Below, piece by piece: positions 1-7,000 of a DNA stretch of 10,666 bases. Location of the stretch: NCBI GenBank assembly GCA_030633645.1, contig DAOVRY010000005.1, positions 1 through 10,666 of the forward strand. The letters are read 5' to 3'. The notes under the pieces are model-generated. The model was not told where the DNA came from and did no database searches. It was given only the letters and a program-made list of their open reading frames with translations. The DNA is from Pseudomonadota bacterium. Lineage in GTDB: Bacteria; Desulfobacterota; DSM-4660; Desulfatiglandales; B25-G16. The translations under genes were made by a program, and so were the position numbers. Numbering within the stretch: the stretch's first letter is position 1; each line of letters starts with the position of its first letter.

Positions 1-28
1 CCGTCCGCTTGCGGCGGGGTTGCCGATA

Positions 29-102
29 TGCGCCTGGCAGGATTCGAACCTGCGGCCTGCGGATTAGAAGTCCGCTGCTCTATCCAACTGAGCTACAGGC
101 GC
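29..102 (-). tRNA. tRNA-Arg(UCU)
   Basis: Read on the minus strand this folds as a complete 74-nt cloverleaf. It has acceptor strands GCGCCTG and CAGGCGC, D-stem GCTC/GAGC around AGTTGGATA, anticodon stem GCGGA/TCCGC around loop CTTCTAA, variable loop AGGCC, T-stem GCAGG/CCTGC around TTCGAAT, and discriminator A. The anticodon TCT (plus-strand 66-68) reads AGA and AGG arginine codons. No 3' CCA is encoded, so the tail must be added by nucleotidyltransferase. The first 40 nt are duplicated exactly at 1170-1209, which marks this as the rebuilt copy of a tRNA gene used as an integration target. Its present 5' half and promoter therefore appear to come from the inserted element, and its 3' half from the original chromosome. 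Confidence 0.97.
63..102 (-). repeat. 40-bp direct repeat, left copy (putative att core)
   Basis: This segment is tRNA nucleotides 1-40, from the mature 5' end through the anticodon loop plus one base. It is identical to 1170-1209 in the same orientation. Identity stops abruptly on both sides. An edge at the anticodon loop is typical of the sub-location used by many tyrosine recombinases in tRNA genes. Here the shared block is the 5' half instead of the usual 3' half. Confidence 0.85.
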
Positions 103-109
103 TTTGGTA

Positions 110-118
110 ATTATATCA
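110..118 (-). promoter_or_regulatory. Extended -10 promoter for tRNA-Arg
   Basis: The minus strand reads TGATATAAT, a perfect TGn extended -10 with consensus TATAAT at 115-110. Only 7 nt (109-103) separate it from the first base of the tRNA, so the expected start is at or within 1-2 nt of the mature 5' end. No good -35 is seen (CTGATA at 17-bp spacing), but an extended -10 can do without one. The promoter lies wholly in the inserted element and overlaps one ATATCAG motif (113-119). Confidence 0.6.
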
Positions 119-138
119 GTAAGTTAGGAGGATATCAG
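113..138 (+). repeat. Left end-proximal repeat (putative integrase arm sites)
   Basis: ATATCAG occurs at 113-119 and again at 132-138, and AGTAAGTTA at 118-126. The pair AGTAAGTTA, 5-nt gap, ATATCAG recurs at 1124-1143 with a 4-nt gap, in the same orientation. The two copies lie 15 and 26 bp from the shared tRNA core. On a circular form they would flank the core on either side, as integrase or excisionase arm sites do. The function is inference. Confidence 0.5.
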
Positions 139-179
139 AAAAAGCACGATTTGCTTCACTAAAGAATGCCTAGAGCTAC

Positions 180-188
180 TTTTCCACA
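180..188 (+). other. DnaA-box-like 9-mer
   Basis: TTTTCCACA fits the relaxed DnaA consensus TTWTNCACA, with one difference from TTATCCACA. It is the weakest of three such sites in the element, and alone it would mean little. Confidence 0.35.
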
Positions 189-200
189 ATAGGATATATA

Positions 201-234
201 ACAAAAACACTGAATATAAATCCAGTGTTTTTGT
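201..234. terminator. Bidirectional intrinsic terminator
   Basis: ACAAAAACACTG (201-212) and CAGTGTTTTTGT (223-234) form a perfect 12-bp inverted repeat around a 10-nt loop. Each strand gives a CACTG/CAGTG hairpin followed by five T residues. On the minus strand it would end transcripts from the small gene at 389-580 before the tRNA promoter. The stem is AT-rich (four G-C pairs), so efficiency may be moderate. Confidence 0.7.
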
Positions 235-365
235 GGGTTGTTTTATGCGTATTCGTATTGCAACAAAACAAATGATTCGAATTGAAGTAAAAGCAATTTT
301 GTAGTTCCCTACTACATGCCTATTTATATTATAGCATATAGGGATATAAATTTAGGTTACAGGAT

Positions 366-374
366 TGTGGATAA
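366..374 (-). other. Perfect DnaA box
   Basis: The plus strand reads TGTGGATAA, i.e. TTATCCACA on the minus strand, an exact consensus DnaA box. It is part of a 12-mer, TGTGGATAACTT (366-377), repeated at 803-814. It lies just downstream of the stop of the small gene at 389-580 and beside an AT-rich stretch (about 320-360). Confidence 0.45.
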
Positions 375-388
375 CTTAAATTTGGTTT

Positions 389-580
389 CTACATTCCTTC
401 CAGTTTGCCTTTTACTTCTTGTATGCTTCCAACATCCTCTAACTCAAACTTGGGTTGGCCTGCCATAGGAATACCAGATGGTAGAAGCGGAGTTTTTAAG
501 ACCGTGGCAATTTTCTTATCAGGGTCGTAAAGAATAGTATAGGTCTGCCCTTTCTTGGTAGTGTAGGCACATTCTTGCAT
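389..580 (-). CDS. Small hypothetical protein (63 aa)
   Basis: I do not recognise this protein. ATG (580-578) is preceded on the minus strand by AGGGAG (594-589) with an 8-nt spacer, a strong ribosome-binding site that supports a real gene; the stop is TAG. The product has no signal peptide or membrane segment. It is soluble and slightly polar, with an N-terminal stretch of alternating hydrophobic and polar residues (YTILYD, KIATVL) that suggests beta strands. A Pro/Gly-rich middle (LLPSGIPMAGQP) follows, then a short charged C-terminal segment that may be helical. It lies in the AT-rich tRNA-bounded element, divergent from the gene at 833-1039, and is followed by the terminator at 201-234. 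It is a cargo gene of unknown role. Confidence 0.6.
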   Translation of the reverse strand: MQECAYTTKKGQTYTILYDPDKKIATVLKTPLLPSGIPMAGQPKFELEDVGSIQEVKGKLEGM

Positions 581-802
581 TATTATCTCTCCCTATACTC
601 TAAGTGGCAGATTATCGAAATTACTCTCCCACCTTACCCCCGTTCCGTTCCAAGCGGGACATATTACTCTTACTAAATCTTTATCAACTTGTACACCAGT
701 TCCTTTGCAAGATTTGCAAGTTTTTTGGTGATATTGTTCTAAGATTGGATTTGTTATTGATAGATGATATTTTTATCTTAGCACATGTAAGAAATCCGGC
801 AA

Positions 803-811
803 TGTGGATAA
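803..811 (-). other. Perfect DnaA box (second)
   Basis: TGTGGATAA on the plus strand is again an exact DnaA box on the minus strand, inside the second copy of TGTGGATAACTT (803-814). It ends 21 nt before the ATG of the gene at 833. It could instead be an operator shared by the element's genes. Confidence 0.45.
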
Positions 812-832
812 CTTTTGGGGAGTGATAAAGAT

Positions 833-1039
833 ATGGTGGAATATATTAATGGACGAGAGGCAAAAACAGCACTTTTAGAAGACTTACTGAAAGCTACAAA
901 AGAAAATATAGAAACTACTACAGAACAAAACAAAAAGATGGGACGTTACACAAAATGGATAGTAATAATGACCTTGACAATAACTTGCTTCACGATAGTA
1001 CAGGTTATTATGACATTGATATGGCGATTTTCTGGCTAA
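833..1039 (+). CDS. Small single-span membrane protein (68 aa)
   Basis: I cannot assign a family. I chose ATG 833 because GGGGAG (817-822) sits 10 nt upstream; a TTG at 815 would overlap that ribosome-binding site. Residues about 8-36 are charged and rich in Glu, Lys and Thr, probably helical or coiled coil. A basic patch (KKMGRYTK, 34-41) precedes one strongly hydrophobic segment at about 42-64, ending in WRFSG. The form is tail-anchored: hydrophilic N-terminus, membrane helix at the C-terminus, basic residues on the inner side, so the N-terminal part should face the cytoplasm. A weak promoter, TTGTTA (751-756) and TATCTT (774-779) with a 17-bp spacer, lies upstream. It is a cargo gene of the tRNA-bounded element. 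Small phage or toxin-like membrane proteins have this shape, but nothing here proves such a role. Confidence 0.6.
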   Translation: MVEYINGREAKTALLEDLLKATKENIETTTEQNKKMGRYTKWIVIMTLTITCFTIVQVIMTLIWRFSG

Positions 1040-1123
1040 AATCTGGTTAGAGAAAATCTGCCAAAGTATAGAATTCTAGCCAAAATGCTCCTAAATTGTG
1101 GTAAAGAAAATATGAGTGATTTT

Positions 1124-1143
1124 AGTAAGTTAAATAATATCAG
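1124..1143 (+). repeat. Right end-proximal repeat (putative integrase arm site)
   Basis: AGTAAGTTA (1124-1132), a 4-nt gap, and ATATCAG (1137-1143) match the left copy (118-138) exactly in both parts, with one nt less between them. A degenerate CGAGTTA follows directly (1144-1150). It lies 26 bp inside the right copy of the tRNA core. Confidence 0.5.
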
Positions 1144-1149
1144 CGAGTT

Positions 1150-1181
1150 AAAAAAACGGACTTCCGAGTATTAGAAGTCCG
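1150..1181 (-). terminator. Intrinsic terminator built on the displaced tRNA half
   Basis: On the minus strand CGGACTTC (1181-1174) pairs perfectly with GAAGTCCG (1164-1157) around a 9-nt loop, followed by seven T residues (1156-1150). The upstream arm belongs to the anticodon stem-loop of the displaced tRNA-Arg 5' half; the downstream arm and T tract belong to the inserted element. It should end read-through from the RNase gene, whose stop lies 36 nt upstream of the hairpin. An alternative reading is a recombinase core site with inverted binding repeats, but the T tract favours a terminator. Confidence 0.75.
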
Positions 1182-1209
1182 CTGCTCTATCCAACTGAGC
1201 TACAGGCGC
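1170..1209 (-). pseudogene. Displaced 5' half of tRNA-Arg (right att copy)
   Basis: These 40 nt equal nucleotides 1-40 of the tRNA at 29-102: 5' acceptor strand, D-arm, 5' anticodon strand and full anticodon loop. The 3' half is absent; sequence beyond 1170 diverges into the element. The fragment starts 7 nt (TCTTTTT) after the TGA of the RNase gene, so it marks where the intact tRNA once ended the operon. It cannot make a functional tRNA. Confidence 0.9.
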
Positions 1210-1216
1210 AAAAAGA

Positions 1217-2716
1217 TCAAGGCTCTTTTGTTTCAGCTCTCTCTATGAACTCAAGGTTGCCGCCCCAAGGGGGGAGATCAGAGTTTCCTTGAATTTCTAT
1301 ACTGACCTCATAGCGTTTTTCAAGTTCAGCGAGTTCTGCTCTTTTTTTGTTTAAGAGATAGTTGGCCACCATGGTGGGCAGTATACCAGTTACCCTCTCT
1401 ATATTTCCTTTCGATGAGCCAACCCAGATCTGACGCAAGAAAGAAACTGAGGTGGCCCCGACAGACCGAACCATTCCTCTTCCCTGACAGTACTCACATA
1501 TCTGGTAGCTTTTTGATTCTATTGATGGCCTTAATCTTTGCCTTGAAAGTTCCAGTAATCCGAATTTTGAGATATAAGAGGCATTTATCTTTGCCTTGTC
1601 CCTTTTGAATTCCTCTCTGAGCTGTTTTACCACCGCTCGTTCATGTTTGGGGTCCTTCATGTCAATAAAGTCTATTACTACTAATCCACCTATGTCCCTG
1701 AGCCTTAATTGTTTAGCTGTCTCCCGAGCGGCTTCCAGATTGGTTTTATACGCGGTACTCTCCAGGTCTCTTCCCCTTTTTGATCTTCCACTGTTTACAT
1801 CAATGGCAATCAGGGCCTCAGTGGAGTCAATTACAATTGAACCTCCAGTTCGTAGGGGTACCCTATTACTATAGATTTGTTCGATCTGTTTTTCAATGCC
1901 GTATTCAGAGAATATCGGTTTACTCTCCTTGTAAAGTCTCACCCTTCTCTGGTGTCTGGGTGAGATAATCTTCATGAAATCCTTTATCTCAGACCAGGTT
2001 TCCTTGTCATCAACCAGAACTTCATCTATCTCTGCGGTAAAATAATCCCTGAGGGTTCTGAGGCCAAGATCTTGTTCTTTGAAGACAAGTGATGGGACAG
2101 ATTGGGTCTCAGCTCTTTTTTTAATATCATGCCACATTCTCAAGAGATTATTCAAATCTCGCGCTATTACCCGTTTTTTTTGACCTACAGCTGCAGTTCT
2201 TACAATATAACCTACCCCATCAGGCAGCACGAGTTGGTTCATATCGGATTTAAGCCTTTGCCTCTCTTCATCTTCCTCTATGTTGTGGGAGACACCAGTT
2301 GTTGCTTTACCTGGGGTTAGCACAAGATAACGGCCTGCCAAGGATATGTAGGTGGTAAGGTAGGCCCCTTTTTTGCCTCCCATCTCTTTGGTTACCTGAA
2401 CAAGGATTTCCTTTCCTTGTTTGAGTGCATTTGCTATTGGAACGGCTGCTTTGGGGTCAGAGACTACTCCTTCCGGTTCATAGTATTCCGGGTGTATCTC
2501 TCCCATGGTCAAAAAACCGTTTTTTTCTGCCCCATAATTTATAAAGGCGGCCTGGAGTGATGGCTCAATCCTGGAGACGATAGCTTTATAGATATTACCC
2601 TTTATCTCTTCCTTTGCTGAGGTCTCGATGTAGAACTCATCCAAGTCACCATCTTTCAGTATAGCGACCCGGTATTCTTCAGGTTCTACTGCATTGATGA
2701 GCATTTTTGATGACAT
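1217..2716 (-). CDS. rng: Ribonuclease G (RNase E/G family)
   Basis: This endoribonuclease cleaves single-stranded RNA in A/U-rich sites and acts in rRNA and tRNA maturation and mRNA decay in the cytoplasm. The 499-residue product matches RNase G and lacks the long C-terminal scaffold of RNase E. An S1-like domain covers about 38-128, with the 5'-sensor/RNase H-like region following. The DNase I-like catalytic part carries the two metal-binding aspartates, D306 in IAIDVNSG and D349 in VVIDFIDM. C407 and C410 (CEYCQGRG) form the zinc-link, which in the family holds a dimer interface. A short C-terminal domain ends at 499. The ATG overlaps the stop of the upstream gene (TAATG), and no clear ribosome-binding site precedes it, so translation is probably coupled. 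It is last in the activase operon and originally was followed at once by tRNA-Arg. Confidence 0.95.
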   Translation of the reverse strand: MSSKMLINAVEPEEYRVAILKDGDLDEFYIETSAKEEIKGNIYKAIVSRIEPSLQAAFINYGAEKNGFLTMGEIHPEYYEPEGVVSDPKAAVPIANALKQGKEILVQVTKEMGGKKGAYLTTYISLAGRYLVLTPGKATTGVSHNIEEDEERQRLKSDMNQLVLPDGVGYIVRTAAVGQKKRVIARDLNNLLRMWHDIKKRAETQSVPSLVFKEQDLGLRTLRDYFTAEIDEVLVDDKETWSEIKDFMKIISPRHQRRVRLYKESKPIFSEYGIEKQIEQIYSNRVPLRTGGSIVIDSTEALIAIDVNSGRSKRGRDLESTAYKTNLEAARETAKQLRLRDIGGLVVIDFIDMKDPKHERAVVKQLREEFKRDKAKINASYISKFGLLELSRQRLRPSIESKSYQICEYCQGRGMVRSVGATSVSFLRQIWVGSSKGNIERVTGILPTMVANYLLNKKRAELAELEKRYEVSIEIQGNSDLPPWGGNLEFIERAETKEP

Positions 2717-4068
2717 TACGGTCTGCCGTTGGTGTTAAAGTGTTGATAGGCCTGGTACATGAAGGTTCGTAACGCCGCCTCCCTGCCGGGCTGATAGGAA
2801 CCATCATAGGAGACATCAATGTAGGGGACATTGAGCTTGGCCATGAGTGGCTTGGCTACGGAGGAGGTAAGATTGCTGGGCATACAGGTAAAGGGAAAGA
2901 TGTTGACAATGCCGTTGTATCCCTGGTGGGCATGCTCTAGAGCTGATGAGATACTGAGACATGCCTCAGTACCAACCTCAAAGGAGAAGGTATTGTCCGT
3001 TTTCAGTGCCTTTTCCAGATGCCCGATCTTGTGATCTTCCATAATATCAATATAGGTATTCACAAGCCGGTATACCTTTCTCTGTACCATATACTGGTAG
3101 AAGAGTTTGAGATTATATTTGAGATATTTGAGAACTGATTCCTGTACTGCTTTGAGGCGGAATCTTCTAAGATTAAGCCTCAGGGCGGTCCTGGCGAGCC
3201 TCACTTGATCATAGGTAATGTAGTTTACCCATTCCCCAACTGAGGCGTTGATTGCCTCGGCGCCATATTTTTCAAGGGTTCGAATGGTGTCCTGGTTAGA
3301 TTTCAGGTGTGACCGTATATAGATTTCTCCGACCACTGCTATGAGCGGTTTTCTCGGGATCTGTAAGTCGATAATCTCTTTTCCTTGCTCAACAATGTGT
3401 GCCAAATCGTCGAGGATACCTGAGAAGTTCTTTTCAGCAGCGTGGTGGACAAAAGACTCACTCATTCGCTCCATTGCATCATTGATGAAGGTGTCGGCCA
3501 TCCCGGTGTTTTTCTCATAGGGTCTGATCCTCCACAGTAATCTATCCAGAATGTCACCAATGATAAGGGAGAGATACGCGGCTTTATAAAAGCCTTGCAG
3601 CTTTTCCTGTGGTATCAATCCATCCAGCGCATAGTCATCCTCTGCACTCAGACTGGTAATCTTCAGCTTGTCTAAACCAGGCAGGGAATCAAGCACTATC
3701 CTGTGATATTTGTTATACATACCAAAACGGCAGGGACCGCTCGCCTCGGGCATAAAATACACATAATTTTCAGGATTGAATCTGTTTCCGAGTCGCTCTT
3801 TTTCTGTTTTCATGAACTGGAGGATATCTCCCAGGGTGACAACACAGGGAAAGCACTCTTTCCCAGAGGTAAACTCTTTTCCCAGATCGAGACCTTTGTA
3901 GGTGTCCATAACCTCGGCGTTTATCCCAAAGCCACGGAAAACCCCTGCCATTAGGTGACACCCAATCCTATTCATCTCCGGAATCAGGCATGTTTTTCCC
4001 TGAATGTTAAACCGGCCAACCCCCTCTGATATAGCGCGAAAGGTATCTAGTTGATTTACTGTGTTCAT
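2716..4068 (-). CDS. Acyl-CoA dehydratase activase-related protein
   Basis: This 450-residue Cys-rich protein resembles the C-terminal portion of large two-ATPase CoA activases and, more remotely, 2-hydroxyacyl-CoA dehydratase-type subunits. Visible motifs are C27 and C37 near the N-terminus, GKECFPC (C72, C75), EASGPCRFG (C113), VVGEIYIRSH at about 245-254, C370, and FPFTCMPSN (C395). These cysteines are spaced as candidate iron-sulfur ligands, but ligation is inference. There is no nucleotide-binding motif, signal peptide or membrane segment. The ATG lies 4 nt after the stop of the tandem-ATPase gene, with AGGA overlapping that stop as ribosome-binding site; its own stop overlaps the RNase G start. 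It probably accepts electrons from, or forms a complex with, the upstream ATPase. The substrate is unknown, and no classical dehydratase subunit pair is nearby. Confidence 0.85.
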   Translation of the reverse strand: MNTVNQLDTFRAISEGVGRFNIQGKTCLIPEMNRIGCHLMAGVFRGFGINAEVMDTYKGLDLGKEFTSGKECFPCVVTLGDILQFMKTEKERLGNRFNPENYVYFMPEASGPCRFGMYNKYHRIVLDSLPGLDKLKITSLSAEDDYALDGLIPQEKLQGFYKAAYLSLIIGDILDRLLWRIRPYEKNTGMADTFINDAMERMSESFVHHAAEKNFSGILDDLAHIVEQGKEIIDLQIPRKPLIAVVGEIYIRSHLKSNQDTIRTLEKYGAEAINASVGEWVNYITYDQVRLARTALRLNLRRFRLKAVQESVLKYLKYNLKLFYQYMVQRKVYRLVNTYIDIMEDHKIGHLEKALKTDNTFSFEVGTEACLSISSALEHAHQGYNGIVNIFPFTCMPSNLTSSVAKPLMAKLNVPYIDVSYDGSYQPGREAALRTFMYQAYQHFNTNGRP

Positions 4069-4072
4069 TTTC

Positions 4073-7000
4073 CTAAGAGGCTACGGCAGTGATTTCTGCA
4101 GTTTGGGTGTCTAATGCTTCAATCTTTTGAACCGATTGTATTACGTTTTTGAATGCCTCGAGCCTCGTCATGACCCCAGCAACGGCAGTGTGTTCATCGA
4201 GTTCGAGGATTAGATATGGTTTGTCTCCCATAATGTATTTATAGAAGTGCTCGTTAAAGGAATCTGGGCCACAGCTGAAATTAGTGAGGTGGAGGCCAAA
4301 GAAATGTGGCATCGTCTTGATGAGCTTGGCTGCTTTCAATACCATGGCACCGTGAGCCCAATACATGTTGGGGAAGTCTGAGAGATCAATATCGCTGATA
4401 TTCAAGAAGTCCATGGGGAGGGCGGCTAACCCTATTTTGGCCAGATTCTGACCAAGTCTGAGGTTCAATTTCTCGTCGTAGAGGTTATATGGTCGACCCG
4501 TGACAACAACCAGGGGTTGATGATTTTCTAAGGAAGTGATAATCTCTGCACCCTTCTTATGCATCTCGTTTTCAAAGTCTTGCTGTCTCCCAAATGCTAC
4601 CTCTAACGCCCGCCTTACTTTGCTCAGGCTGAGCCCTAAGGTTTTGCCGATCTGTTTATGCAGTTCTGTGCTGAGCAAGTCCAGGTCATACTTGAGATGG
4701 ACTGTAGGATTTAGGACCTCGCTATCCTTGAATCCCAGTGCCGCCTTGAGCATGTATTGATTGCCTTGCACCAGGGGGCAATAAAAGCTGTTTTTCTTTT
4801 CATCCTGAGAGGGAAGATCAATCATATTCGGGAGAAACAGAAATCGTGTTTTGCCCAATAAATCTATGACATGCCCATGTGAGACCTTGACCGGATAGCA
4901 TGTCTCGGTTGTCATCGATTCAATACCTAATTTTGAGATGCGATCGTTGGTTTTAGGTGTTAACACAGCACGCATCCCAATCTCGTCAAAGAAGCTAGCC
5001 CAGAATAGGGCTATCTGGTGGCTATACAATGCCCGCTGCATACCAACAGTTGGCCTTCCATCAATTTGAAAGATAGCTCTGCTATCCTCCTGAGCGCCCT
5101 TTTTCACGTCACCAAGATCGTAATAGAGACCTTCGAGGTGTTTTTCCCAGAGAGCATCTCTTACCTTGAAATAGTCCTCTTTTTTCTCTCCATAATGGCC
5201 CCTTATTTCATATCTGCCACATTCTCCTCCCCACACACTCTTTCTGCCACTAAAGTTATATATTTTCAGTTTGCATTCGTTATGGCAGTGTAAGTCTGCA
5301 TGGCATATTGTCTCTCGGTAATCCAATCTGTCGTCTATTGCCTCCTCAAGTCCTCTGGAAGATGACAGTTGGATATTTTCCTTCTCCATCATTTCTTGCG
5401 CGCTGATAGCAGCCCCATAGGCACCCAGCACCTCCCGATGTTTGGGAATTAAGATGGCTTTTCCCAACACTGCCTCAAAGGCTGCTACTATCGCCTTATT
5501 GAGTGAAGGGCCTCCCAAAAACATTATCCTGTTGCCTATCTTCTTATTTCCAACCACTCGGTGCAGGTAGTTGTAGACAATAGCGTAACAGAGGCCACCA
5601 ATGAGGTCATTTTTCTTAGCACCTTTTTGCGCATAGGATACCAGATCGGATTCCATGAACACGGTGCATCGTTCAGTCAACTTGATTGGGTTTGTTGAGG
5701 ATAGGGCTATCTCCTCAAATTCCTCAACGATGTTTATACCATTCTTATTTGCCAGCTCATGGAGAAAACTCCCTGTTCCAGCTGCACATACCTTGTTCAT
5801 GTCAAAGTCAAGGGGATGGGTATTGGAAATAGAAATATACTTGCTGTCTTGGCCCCCTATTTCAAAAATAGTGTCGATCAGAGGGTCAATCTCAACTGCG
5901 CCCCGTGCATGAGCGGTTATTTCGTCAATAATCAGATCTGCATTCAGGAAATCACCAACTACCATCCTTCCTGAACCTGTCGTTGCTACCCCTTTGATGT
6001 CGATCGTTTTTCCCAATCTGTCTCGTAGTATGCTCAGAAGGTTTTGGGTTACCTCAGTCGGTTTACCCATGGTCTGGCGATATTCCTTGTCTATTATTTC
6101 TCGATCTTGATTCAGGAGGGCATACTTGGTGGTTGTTGAACCAATATCGATCCCCAAAAAAACCGGGATCTTCCCCCTGGCCTTTGACAGTGTTCTTACC
6201 TGATTGTCTGCCGGAAAATCTGTTCTATCTAGTTGCAATTTCGGAGCCGCATCAAATGAAAATGTTCCTTTCTCTGTCATGGATTTCAATGCACTCAAAT
6301 TAGGCCTGTTGGTTATGCAGAGCTCTTTGGCCTGGAGGGCAACCCCTATGGCGCCAACAGATGTAACATGTTTGGGGACAATCAGTTCGGGAAAGTGATC
6401 TCTGAAGGCCTTAACCTGGAGCTCGTTGGTTGCGAGGCCCCCAATAAACAGTATGTGTCTGGGGAGCACCCGATTTGAGACAATAGTGCTCAGGTAATTA
6501 GACGCATTCCCCTCGTGAAGACCAGCAATGATATCCTCCAATTTTTCACCCTTATTCTGGAGGTGGATCATATCTGACTTGGTAAAAACCGTGCAGCGAG
6601 AGGCTACTCGTGCGGGATGCTGGCTTTTTCGACCTAAGGCAATGAAATCTTCCAGGATCTTTGAGATGTGAGCCTGTGATGTGTCGGTCTCTTTCCCGTA
6701 TATGGATGACGCTAATCTTTCCGCCTGCTGGTCAATAAAGGATCCTGTACCAGAGGCACAGGGACCGTTCGTGTTAAAATCCTCAAGCTCCCACGTGTCA
6801 CCATGATAACTGAGGATATACAGGGCAGTATCCTGCCCGCCCATGCTGATAACAGACCGTACATCCGGTTGCAGGAATACGGAACCAAGGATTTGGGCAA
6901 TCGATTCAAATTCATAAAATGCACCTATCCTTTCACTTATGATACTTCCGTGATTTCCGGTAAAGACCAGGGCTCTTATTTCCTCAAAAGAAAAACGGCC

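Larger units (their letters stand above)
103..1169. mobile_element. Small integrase-less element inserted in tRNA-Arg
   Basis: These 1067 bp are bounded by exact 40-bp direct repeats of the tRNA-Arg 5' half (63-102 and 1170-1209), giving a unit of 1107 bp. Sampled lines are about 27-33% GC against 45-50% in the flanking genes, which suggests foreign origin. The cargo is two small orphan genes (389-580 minus, 833-1039 plus), a bidirectional terminator, three DnaA-box-like 9-mers, and a two-part repeat close to each end. No open frame is large enough for an integrase or transposase. It is therefore either a non-autonomous element mobilised in trans or the remnant of a larger island after internal deletion. 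The boundaries are directly visible; mobility is inference. A simple duplication by recombination between tRNA-Arg genes is the main alternative. Confidence 0.7.

Noticed and set aside
604..825. 73-codon plus-strand frame (GTG start) in the tRNA-bounded element
   Set aside because: It has no ribosome-binding site, runs through the expected promoter region of the gene at 833 and overlaps that gene's ribosome-binding site. Its composition looks like translated non-coding DNA.
63..1209. Group I intron or split/permuted tRNA explanation for the two tRNA pieces
   Set aside because: The tRNA at 29-102 is complete and contiguous, and the second piece repeats the 5' half rather than supplying a missing part. 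I see no intron core.
4066..4080. Frameshift disrupting a single activase gene
   Set aside because: The downstream gene has its own ATG and AGGA ribosome-binding site, and the break falls after a natural-looking C-terminus, so a normal gene boundary is simpler.
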